From Kitasatospora sp. NBC_01287 (GTDB lineage: Bacteria; Actinomycetota; Actinomycetes; Streptomycetales; Streptomycetaceae), in contig NZ_JAPEPB010000001.1 in NCBI RefSeq assembly GCF_026340565.1, forward strand, positions 2,232,001 through 2,296,000: a stretch of 64,000 nt of DNA. Direction: 5' to 3'. Every line of letters starts with the position of its first letter. Position 1 is the first letter of the stretch. Positions 57,718 to 64,000 of this stretch are shown here, one piece after another. The translations under genes and the position numbers were made by a program. The notes beneath the pieces were generated by a model, which did not search any database, was not told the origin of the DNA, and was given only the letters and a program-made list of their open reading frames with translations.

Positions 57718-58491
57718 ATGGAACTCTCGGTGCCGGTCAGCGGCGGCAGCATATGGGCGGACGACACCGGAGGGATCGGCCCCCCGCTGGTGCTCCTGCA
57801 CCCGGGGGTCGGCGACTCGCGCATCTGGGACCCGGTCCTGCCGCGGCTCGCCGAGCAGCACCGGGTGATCCGCTACGACGTGCGCGGCTACGGTCGCTCC
57901 CCGCAGCCCACCACGCCCTACTCACCGCTGGACGACCTGGTCTCCCTGCTCGACCATCTCGGCCTCGGGCCGGTGCCACTGGTCGGGTGCAGCATGGGCG
58001 GTGAGACCGCGCTGGCGCTGGCACTGGCCGATCCCGGGCGCGTGTCGGCCCTGGTGCTGCTCTGCCCGGGGTTCTCCGACTACCCCTGGCCGGCCGAGCC
58101 CGACCTGGACGCCGAGTACGAACTCCTCGTCGGGGCGGGCGATGTGGACGGCCTGACGGCGTACGGGCTACGCCTGTGGGCCGCCACCGGGGCCGACCCG
58201 GCCGCCGAGGCCCAACTCCGTTCCGCCGCCCTGGCCTGGCCCGGTGAGGACGCGTACCAGCGCCCCTTCCCCCCGGTCTTCGGCCGGCTCGGCGAGATCG
58301 GGCACCGGACACTGCTCATGGTGGGCGACCTGGACCGGCCGGCGCTGATCGCGTCCAATCACCAGGCGGCCGCGCGCATCCCCGGCTGCCGGCTGGTCCT
58401 GCTGCCCGGCGTCGACCATCTCCCGCCGCTGCGTGCCCCGGAGCCGGTCGCCGAAGCGATCCTGACGCATTGCGGCGGCGCCCCGCACTGA
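57718..58491 (+). CDS. Alpha/beta-hydrolase
   Basis: 257 residues from ATG 57718. Fold markers: PPLVLLHPGVGDSRIWDPVL, YDVRGYGRSPQPTTPYSPLD, nucleophile elbow GCSMGGETALALAL (Ser near 100), Asp in LLMVGDLDRPALIA and His in LPGVDHLPPL complete the triad. The loop arrangement is that of the 3-oxoadipate enol-lactonase/haloperoxidase-like branch. Substrate unknown; cytoplasmic, no signal peptide. Stands alone. Confidence 0.9.
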   Translation: MELSVPVSGGSIWADDTGGIGPPLVLLHPGVGDSRIWDPVLPRLAEQHRVIRYDVRGYGRSPQPTTPYSPLDDLVSLLDHLGLGPVPLVGCSMGGETALALALADPGRVSALVLLCPGFSDYPWPAEPDLDAEYELLVGAGDVDGLTAYGLRLWAATGADPAAEAQLRSAALAWPGEDAYQRPFPPVFGRLGEIGHRTLLMVGDLDRPALIASNHQAAARIPGCRLVLLPGVDHLPPLRAPEPVAEAILTHCGGAPH

Positions 58492-58559
58492 CGAAGCGCT
58501 CGCGGCTCGCGGCTCCGGCAACCCGGGATGCGGGAACCTGAGCGCCCGACCGGATGTTC

Positions 58560-58600
58560 GGGCGCGTGGGCGCGTGGGCGCGTGGGCGCGTGGGCGCGCG
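58560..58600. repeat. 8-bp tandem repeat (GGCGCGTG)n
   Basis: GGCGCGTG is repeated about five times in an intergenic stretch; the period is not a multiple of three and no gene spans it. Confidence 0.85.
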
Positions 58601-58675
58601 GGTCGCTGGCAGCGTGCAGCCGCGTCGGCCCGAACCGGTCCCGGCCGGCCCGTACCGCGGCCGGAGCGAAGGAAT

Positions 58676-58860
58676 GCACACCGTTGACTTCCTCCTCGCC
58701 CTGAAGGGACGGGGATTCCCCTCAGCCTCACGGCTGAGCCGCCGCGCGTGAGCGCTGCGGTGGGACTACTTCCCGCTGCACCGACGACCGCCCGCCCGGA
58801 GTGCTCCGTTGGGGTCTTAAAGGCCAGGGTCCCCTTGGAGGCAGCCGATGGCCACCGTGA
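58676..58860. mobile_element. Probable IS200/IS605-type element end (relic)
   Basis: The run GACTTCCTCCTCGCCCTGAA followed by GGGACGGGGATTCCCC is the terminal pattern commonly seen 3' of tnpB in IS200/IS605 elements. It is followed by a perfect hairpin (CTCAGCC 58721-58727 with GGCTGAG 58732-58738). No tnpA or tnpB remains in the 440-base spacer between the hydrolase and VOC genes. The assignment rests on recalled similarity and the right boundary is approximate. Confidence 0.42.
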
Positions 58861-58929
58861 CCCGGTCGGTCAGGCCCGAACGAAGCCCGAACCTCAGCAC
58901 TGTCAGTGGAGCGGGCTACGGTGCTGGGC

Positions 58930-59310
58930 ATGGACGAGTACGCGGTGCCGATCCTGCCGAGCCGGGATCTGGACGAAACCCTGGAGTTCTACCGCCGCTT
59001 GGGATTCGAGCTGCGCGGCCGATGGAGTGCGGAGGAGGGCTATCTGATCCTCGTCCGCGGCACGGTCGAGCTGCACTTCCGAACGGACTGCGAGCTGGAC
59101 CCACTGGTCACGGCCAGCAGCTGCTACCTGCAGGTACGGGACGCCGACGCGCTGTACCACCAGTGGGCACAGGTCGGCATCCTCACCGAACCGGCCACCG
59201 GCAGCCGCCTGGAACCACCTGTGGACACTGACTACCGAATGCGGGAGTTCGCCCTGGTGGACCGCAGCGGGAACCTGCTGCGGATCGGCAGCCCCAACCC
59301 GACGGCGTAA
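58930..59310 (+). CDS. VOC family (glyoxalase/bleomycin-resistance-like) protein
   Basis: 126 residues from ATG 58930; GTG 58921 is a possible alternative. Single VOC module pair: VPILPSRDLDETLEFYRRLG, FELRGRWSAEEGYLILVRGT, VELHFRTDCELDPLV, CYLQVRDADALYHQWAQ, YRMREFALVDRSGNLLRIG. Size and layout match bleomycin-binding proteins, which sequester the drug as dimers; other VOC proteins are metalloenzymes. Metal-type residues (His in ELHF, Glu in REFAL) are present. The promoter would fall in the IS-like segment upstream. Confidence 0.85.
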   Translation: MDEYAVPILPSRDLDETLEFYRRLGFELRGRWSAEEGYLILVRGTVELHFRTDCELDPLVTASSCYLQVRDADALYHQWAQVGILTEPATGSRLEPPVDTDYRMREFALVDRSGNLLRIGSPNPTA

Positions 59311-59476
59311 CACCTGGGCTGCGCTGGGCTCAAGGGGCGGGCGCGATGGACAGGCGCGGTCGCGGGGCGCGGCACACCGAGGATGTCGTGGCGGGCCTGC
59401 CTAGGTGCGCCCTGCCACGGCCTGCTGGTGACCAGTGGTGACGAGACGGGCACAGGATCCGTGCCATCATGATCCG

Positions 59477-60214
59477 ATGCGCCGACTGAGTGTGTTGGGA
59501 ACGTGCGGGGCCTGGCCGGAGGCCGGACGCGGCGCCAGCGGCTTCCTCCTGGAGTACGACGGGTTCCGTGTGGTGCTGGACCTGGGCTATGCCACCGTGC
59601 CGCGGCTGCTGGAGCGCTGCGCGGCTGTGGAAGTCGACGCGGTCGTCATCACCCACGAGCACCCCGACCATTGCGCCGACCTGAGCGCACTCGGCCGCGC
59701 CCTGTACTACGGGGAGCGGCGCGGCAGCCCGATGCCGCTCTACTGCACCCCCGGGGTGATCGGCAGGGTGCAGGCGATGGAGCCGTCCGAGGACCTCCTC
59801 TCGGTCTTCGCCCCGCATTCGCTCCCGGCCGACCACCAAATCGGCCCGTTCCGCCTGGAGAGCGACCTACTCCCCCACTACGTGCCGCACGCCGGGATCC
59901 GGCTGACCGCACCCGGCCTGGCTGTGGCCTACAGCGGCGACGCAGGACCGGGCCCGGCGCTGGACCGACTCGCCGCCGGAGTGGACCTGTTCATCGCCGG
60001 CGCGACCCTCCAGGGCGAACCGGCCGAGGGCGCGGACCACCTGCTGATGAGCGCCACCGAGGCCGGCAGCTGGGCCGCCCGGACGGGGGCCCAACGCCTG
60101 CTGCTCACTCACTTCTGGCCCGGCAGCGACCGCGAGCGCTCGATCGCCGAGGCGCGAGCCGCCTTCGCCGGTGAGGTGACCGCCGCCGACGAGGGGCTGA
60201 CGCTCGCCCTCTGA
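59477..60214 (+). CDS. MBL-fold metallo-hydrolase (RNase Z-like)
   Basis: 245 residues from ATG 59477. Metal motif HEHPDHCADL (HxHxDH) near residue 61, later His in LPHYVPHAGIRL, Asp in VAYSGDAGPGPAL, and His in LLLTHFWPGSDR. N-terminal LSVLGTCGAWPEAGRGASGF (in place of GTGxxxP) resembles the RNase Z/PhnP branch and the family members usually annotated MBL fold. It hydrolyses a phosphodiester or related ester; substrate unknown. All main ligands appear present. Confidence 0.88.
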   Translation: MRRLSVLGTCGAWPEAGRGASGFLLEYDGFRVVLDLGYATVPRLLERCAAVEVDAVVITHEHPDHCADLSALGRALYYGERRGSPMPLYCTPGVIGRVQAMEPSEDLLSVFAPHSLPADHQIGPFRLESDLLPHYVPHAGIRLTAPGLAVAYSGDAGPGPALDRLAAGVDLFIAGATLQGEPAEGADHLLMSATEAGSWAARTGAQRLLLTHFWPGSDRERSIAEARAAFAGEVTAADEGLTLAL

Positions 60215-60227
60215 CGCCCCGGCCAGC

Positions 60228-60254
60228 CCCGCCGGGCCCACCGGGCCCGGCGGG
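60228..60254. terminator. Bidirectional terminator between convergent genes
   Basis: 12-bp arms CCCGCCGGGCCC/GGGCCCGGCGGG (60228-60239, 60243-60254), 3-base loop, between the MBL hydrolase and ABC permease genes. Confidence 0.78.
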
Positions 60255-60419
60255 CCCGCCGGGTGGCCTGGCTGCCCGACAGCCCGGCCACCCGACGCTG
60301 TCCACCCCGTTGGCGGATCCGACGGCCGTGCCCTCCGACGGCTCCCTGCTGCGTCCGCTCTTCCTCGCGCGCCTGACCCGCTGCACTGCTCGGTCCGCAG
60401 TGCTACGCGGTCCGCCGTC

Positions 60420-62789
60420 CTACTCGGTCCGCAGTGCTGTCGCCGTGCGGGTCCTGGCCGCCCATCCGGCCGGCAGCAGCGCGCCCGCCGTCGCGATGAC
60501 CAGCCCGCCCAGCAGCAACGGCACCAGTACGGGCAGGTGGAAGACGGCCAGGTCCGCCGTCGGGATCCCGGTGCCGGCGGCCGTGCCCATGGCCGGCAGT
60601 ACGTAATGGTGCAGCACGATGCCGATCGGCACGCCGATCGCACTGGCGACGAGTCCGATGCCGGTGACCGAGGTGAGGACCATGGCGACCGTCTGCTTCG
60701 GGGACATCCCGAGCGCCTTGTAGACCCCGAGGTCGTGCACCCGCTCCCGGGTGTCGAGCACCACGGTGTTGAGTACACCGAGACCCGCCACCGTGACCAG
60801 CAGAGCGGTGAGCAGCACGGCCAGCCCGTCCATCGCCAGCACAGTGGGGCTCACCCGCGGGGCGCCGGGCAGCGCGGTGATGCCGTACGGCCGCAGCGCC
60901 GTGTTGAGGGAGTCGAGGTAGGCGGGGGTGCTGGTCCCGGGCACGAGGTCGATGGCGAAGGTGACCGACTCCGGGTCCACCGCGATGCCCAGCGCGCTCA
61001 GGGTGGCGTCGTCGGTCAGCATCAGCATGCCCGAGTCCCGCACCGCCATGGCCTCACCGACGATCCGTGCCGGCGCGGCGCGGCCGTTGCCGGTCAGGGT
61101 GATGGTCTCCCCGACGTGCGTTCCGGTGTTCCGCAGGAAGCTGGTGGGGACGACCACCTCGCCCGGCCCATGGAACCAGGAGCCGTGCACCAGCTGGTAG
61201 GCCCCCCAGCTGGAGTCGCCGCGGTAGGTGGTCACATCGGTGGGGCCGGCCAGCCCGGCGACGCTGAGCTTGGTGGTGCCGGTGGCGAAGGAGCGGCGAG
61301 TGCCTGGCAATGCGGCGATCTTCGCGGCGATCGCGGTGAGGTCGGCCGCGTCCGGCTGACGGGTGGCGGCGGGTGCGTCCGGAAGCGGGGCGACCGGCGC
61401 CACCACCGAGCCCGGCAGGTCTCGACTCAGACCTGCCTCCACCGCGTTCAACGAGAGGGTCAGACCGGTGCCGAAGGTCACCCCGACCGTACCGAGGACC
61501 ACGGCAGCGATCATCACCCCTGATCGTCCGGGCTTGGCGAACGGAAGGCCGAGGCCCAGGCTCATCGCGCGCGGTAGCCGCAGCCGTCCCAGGAAGTGCT
61601 GGACGACCCGTCCGCGTCCGGCACTCGGGGTGCGGCCGACGGCCAGTGCCTCGACGGTCCGCAGCCGTCCGGCCCGCAGCGCGGGGACCAGGGCGGCCGC
61701 GGTGACTGCGGCCAGTGCGCCGAGCGGCACCACGAGGTCGATCCACGGGGCGATGGTGACCGTGCCGCCGCTCAGCGCATGCTGCTGCAAGGTCAGCACC
61801 GCGGTCGCCATCAGGTTGCCCAACAGCACGCCCAGCACGGTGCCGACCGCCGACGGGATCAGTGCCTGTCCGACGTAGGCGCGCGCCACGTGACTCGGTG
61901 TGAAGCCCAGTGACTTGAGGATGCCGATCCGCCGGGTGGAGGCGCTCACCGCGCCGCTGACCACGATGCTGATGATCAGGACCGACATGAAGAGCGCGAT
62001 CAGGCCGAAGACCACGATGAACGGCACGAAGGTCGCCGTGTTCCGCTGCGCCTGCAGCTTGCTGCTCAGGTAGGACTGGACCCCGGTCATCGCACCGGCC
62101 GGCACGGCGGCGGCAAGTGCCGCGCGGTCGGCGTCCAGTTGGGCATCCGTCCCGGCCTGCGCGAAGCGGTAGCTCATCTGGTAGTCGGGCACGGCGCCCG
62201 GCGGGGTCAGGGCGGCGAGCTGGTCCGGCGATACCCAGGCATCGGCGCTGCGGCTCATCGACCGGGCGATGCCGACGATGGTCAGCGCCGGACTGCCCGG
62301 CAACTGCGGAAAGACCAACTGGTCTCCCACCCCGACCGGCTGAGGGTCATCGCTCAGCACGATCTGGCCCGGACCAGTGAGCCAGTGGCCGTGGATCAGC
62401 GCCAGGTCGTCGATCGGGCCGCCCGCGTCCGCCCGGCCTGCGGTCAGCATCGAGGGAAGCGAGGAGCCCACCGGCAGGCCGTCGTCGTTGCGGCCGGCGT
62501 GCGGGGTGAGCTGCAGCTCCGCGCTGGGCCCGGTCGCGGCGGTCACCCCGGACATCCTCGCGGTGGTGGCCAACTGCGCGGCAGTGACCTTGGACGGGTC
62601 GAACTGCGCGGTCAGATGGGCACCGTGCTGCTGGGCGAAGGCGTGGTCGAACGGTGTCTGCGAGGCTTGCAGCAGCCCCAGAGCCAGCACCGAGGCGGTG
62701 ACAGCCGCGAGGGTGGTCAGCGTGATCACCAGGCTCTGGATGCGCCGCCGGCCGACGCCGGCCCTGATCACCTTGCTCAGGGCGCTCAT
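60420..62789 (-). CDS. FtsX/MacB-type ABC transporter permease
   Basis: 789 residues from ATG 62789, overlapping the ATPase stop (ATGA). One N-terminal helix (SLVITLTTLAAVTASVLALG), an extracellular MacB-like domain, an FtsX block (FVPFIVVFGLIALFMSVLII; LIPSAVGTVLGVLLGNLMAT), more helices, a second extracellular domain and a final FtsX block (LAVLLTALLVTVAGLGVLNT; VYKALGMSPKQTVAMVLTSV). Doubled FtsX layout as in the permease at 33112 but clearly distinct in sequence. With the ATPase it probably exports or senses an antimicrobial or lipid. Confidence 0.88.
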   Translation of the reverse strand: MSALSKVIRAGVGRRRIQSLVITLTTLAAVTASVLALGLLQASQTPFDHAFAQQHGAHLTAQFDPSKVTAAQLATTARMSGVTAATGPSAELQLTPHAGRNDDGLPVGSSLPSMLTAGRADAGGPIDDLALIHGHWLTGPGQIVLSDDPQPVGVGDQLVFPQLPGSPALTIVGIARSMSRSADAWVSPDQLAALTPPGAVPDYQMSYRFAQAGTDAQLDADRAALAAAVPAGAMTGVQSYLSSKLQAQRNTATFVPFIVVFGLIALFMSVLIISIVVSGAVSASTRRIGILKSLGFTPSHVARAYVGQALIPSAVGTVLGVLLGNLMATAVLTLQQHALSGGTVTIAPWIDLVVPLGALAAVTAAALVPALRAGRLRTVEALAVGRTPSAGRGRVVQHFLGRLRLPRAMSLGLGLPFAKPGRSGVMIAAVVLGTVGVTFGTGLTLSLNAVEAGLSRDLPGSVVAPVAPLPDAPAATRQPDAADLTAIAAKIAALPGTRRSFATGTTKLSVAGLAGPTDVTTYRGDSSWGAYQLVHGSWFHGPGEVVVPTSFLRNTGTHVGETITLTGNGRAAPARIVGEAMAVRDSGMLMLTDDATLSALGIAVDPESVTFAIDLVPGTSTPAYLDSLNTALRPYGITALPGAPRVSPTVLAMDGLAVLLTALLVTVAGLGVLNTVVLDTRERVHDLGVYKALGMSPKQTVAMVLTSVTGIGLVASAIGVPIGIVLHHYVLPAMGTAAGTGIPTADLAVFHLPVLVPLLLGGLVIATAGALLPAGWAARTRTATALRTE

Positions 62790-63481
62790 GCGCTCATCAC
62801 CGGCCGGACCACATCGCGGACGATCCCACCGTCGAGCAGCTCGATCGTCCGGCTCGCGCACGCCCGCGCCAGCGCGGTGTCGTGGGTGACCAGCAGCAGG
62901 GTCTGCCCGGCCGCGTGGAGCTCGGTGAGCAGCTCACGCACATCAGCGGCCGCCGCGCGGTCCAGCGCACCGGTCGGCTCGTCGGCGAGCAGCAACGGCG
63001 GACGGTTCATCAGGGCCCTGGCCACCGCCACCCGCTGGCGCTGGCCGCCGGAGAGCCGGCCGGGGAACGCCCCGGCATGTTCGTCGACCCCGAGCTGCGC
63101 CAGCAGCTCCAGGGCTCGTCGGCGCGCCTTGACCGCGGGCAGGCCTGCCAACTGGGCGGGCAGCAGCACGTTGTCCAGTGCGGTCAGGTCGTCCAGCAGG
63201 TTGAAGAACTGGAAGACCATGCCGATTCGCGCCTGGCGGTACCTGGCAAGACCGGCCTCGGTCAACTGGTCGACCCGCAGGCCGTCCACCGTCACCGAGC
63301 CGGCGCTCGGACGGTCCAGCCCGGCGATCAGGTTGAGCAGGGTCGACTTGCCGCTGCCGGACGGGCCGAGCACGGCCAGTGCCTCGCCGGCGGCCACCTC
63401 TAGATTCAGCCCGGACAGGACCGGTCGCCCCGCGTCGTATGTCTTCGTCACGTCGCGGATCTGGATGATCGGTGTGCTCAT
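62786..63481 (-). CDS. ABC transporter ATP-binding protein (LolD/MacB type)
   Basis: 231 residues. Walker A GPSGSGKSTLL, Q-loop VFQFFNLLDDL, signature LSGGQRQRVAVARAL, Walker B LLLADEPTGALDR, switch His in LLVTHDTALA. ATG 63481, GGAG upstream on the minus strand (CCATGGAGGAGCC). It forms a transporter with the permease it overlaps. Divergent from a membrane gene that is probably a sensor kinase, the usual setting of bacitracin/peptide-stress ABC systems. Confidence 0.92.
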   Translation of the reverse strand: MSTPIIQIRDVTKTYDAGRPVLSGLNLEVAAGEALAVLGPSGSGKSTLLNLIAGLDRPSAGSVTVDGLRVDQLTEAGLARYRQARIGMVFQFFNLLDDLTALDNVLLPAQLAGLPAVKARRRALELLAQLGVDEHAGAFPGRLSGGQRQRVAVARALMNRPPLLLADEPTGALDRAAAADVRELLTELHAAGQTLLLVTHDTALARACASRTIELLDGGIVRDVVRPVMSA

Positions 63482-63511
63482 GGCTCCTCCATGGTCGCGT
63501 GGTCAGCATGT

Positions 63512-63553
63512 GGTCAGGGGCGGATGGTCAGGGGCGGATGGTCAGGGGCGACG
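63512..63553. repeat. 14-bp tandem repeat, three copies
   Basis: GGTCAGGGGCGGAT at 63512 and 63526, with a variant ending GACG at 63540, upstream of the ABC ATPase gene in the divergent control region. Confidence 0.85.
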
Positions 63554-63655
63554 GCCGGGGCGGACGGCCCTGGGCGGATGGCCGGTCGGCCGATCCCCTT
63601 GACGACTACGACGCTAGAAGCGAGCCGGCCTGCGGCGACATCGGTCTGAGCGGTG

Positions 63656-63687
63656 TCTCTGGGGTGTACGTAGGTACACCCCAGAGA
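63656..63687. promoter_or_regulatory. 14-bp-arm palindrome in a divergent promoter region
   Basis: TCTCTGGGGTGTAC (63656-63669) and its perfect complement (63674-63687) flank GTAG. It lies midway between the ABC operon and the gene at 63768, where a response-regulator or repressor site is expected; it could also act as a transcript hairpin. Confidence 0.6.
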
Positions 63688-63767
63688 GACAGCTCAGCCC
63701 TCCTGCGAGACCGGCGGAGCGCCCGCCAGACTGTCCGTGACCGACTCGACCCGAAGGAGGAACGACC

Positions 63768-64000
63768 GTGAGCAGCACCGAGATGACAGCTGAACCGCGG
63801 GCCGCGCGACGCGGCGCACCCACCGGCTTCGGCCGGACCTTGCTCGCCGCCCCGCGCGGGCTGGCGCTGCTGGGGGTGGCCCTGGGCGGAGCCGGCGTAC
63901 TGCTGGCCGTCCCCCTCCTGATTCTCGGCGTCTGGGTCGCCACTCGGATCCCGTCGACCGACTCGGACCGGCACGCGGCTTTTCTGTGGCTGCTGGTCCC
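63768..64000 (+). CDS. Membrane protein, probably sensor histidine kinase N-terminus (3' truncated by window edge)
   Basis: GTG 63768 is preceded by AAGGAGGAAC. 77 residues are visible: a basic N-terminus (MTAEPRAARRGAPTGFGRTL), a long hydrophobic stretch (GLALLGVALGGAGVLLAVPL, LILGVWVAT), then SDRHAAFLWLLVP. This is how streptomycete kinases with a putative-sensor domain begin, and the divergent ABC transporter supports that, but the kinase domain is outside the window. The call is an inference. Confidence 0.55.
   Translation, partial: MSSTEMTAEPRAARRGAPTGFGRTLLAAPRGLALLGVALGGAGVLLAVPLLILGVWVATRIPSTDSDRHAAFLWLLV

Overview
The window is very GC-rich, uses GTG/TTG starts and ATGA/GTGA stop-start overlaps freely, and carries families typical of Streptomycetaceae (SARP regulator, DUF397/HTH-DUF5753 pair, EF-Tu3-like protein, ClpP paralogue, DUF6493/SWIM pair). 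I read it as chromosomal DNA of a Streptomyces- or Kitasatospora-like actinomycete; the species cannot be told from the sequence. Many genes carry in-frame tandem minisatellites (units of 6, 9, 12, 15, 18 or 30 bp), which looks like a trait of this genome.

1-9.1 kb: end of a thiopeptide/azole-type RiPP cluster. A compact operon encodes a split LanB dehydratase (glutamylation half, cut by the window edge; elimination-like half), a membrane M50 metallopeptidase with a PqqD/RRE-like N-terminus, an ABC exporter pair and a YcaO cyclodehydratase ending in PxPxP. A convergent 57-codon gene (7412-7585, minus strand) encodes the precursor: a thiopeptide-type leader with FEISDYSD, then a 22-residue core that is all Ser, Thr and Cys except its last residue. 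An M20 amidohydrolase is divergent from the precursor.

9.1-10.8 kb: a TetR regulator behind four GCTC-N4-GAGC-like operators, with a VC0807-type membrane protein. 10.9-17.8 kb: three glycoside hydrolases (GH42 beta-galactosidase, secreted GH63-like enzyme, secreted GH27 alpha-galactosidase). 18-19.3 kb: a divergent EF-Tu (tuf3-like) with Ala at the position of E. coli Gly275, where Ala confers GE2270A resistance. Since many thiopeptides target EF-Tu, it is a candidate self-resistance factor, though Ala may be usual in EF-Tu3.

19.3-32 kb: RIO1-type kinase, two two-component systems, a secreted six-repeat cysteine protein, a CaiB-type CoA-transferase, a DUF2306 membrane protein, an HTH/DUF397/ATPase group, a PlsC-like acyltransferase and a secreted beta-sandwich-like protein. 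32-46.5 kb: FtsX-type ABC transporter, ClpP paralogue with a TetR gene, SARP regulator, and a block with a two-component system, DUF4097 protein, three paralogous small membrane proteins and a methyltransferase, closed by a TrmB/LuxR-type regulator.

46.5-52 kb: a 287-bp IS relic with perfect 18-bp inverted repeats whose end supplies the stop codon of a DUF6493 gene; a SWIM-finger partner; a tesB relic; a rhomboid-like membrane protein. 52.1-55.5 kb: a second RiPP locus, a class II lanthipeptide synthetase (LanM) with its own precursor and no obvious exporter or leader protease. 55.5-64 kb: DUF1304-TetR operon with a strong operator, secreted protein, alpha/beta hydrolase, IS200/IS605-like relic, VOC protein, MBL-fold hydrolase, a LolD/FtsX-type ABC transporter and the start of a divergent membrane (sensor?) gene.
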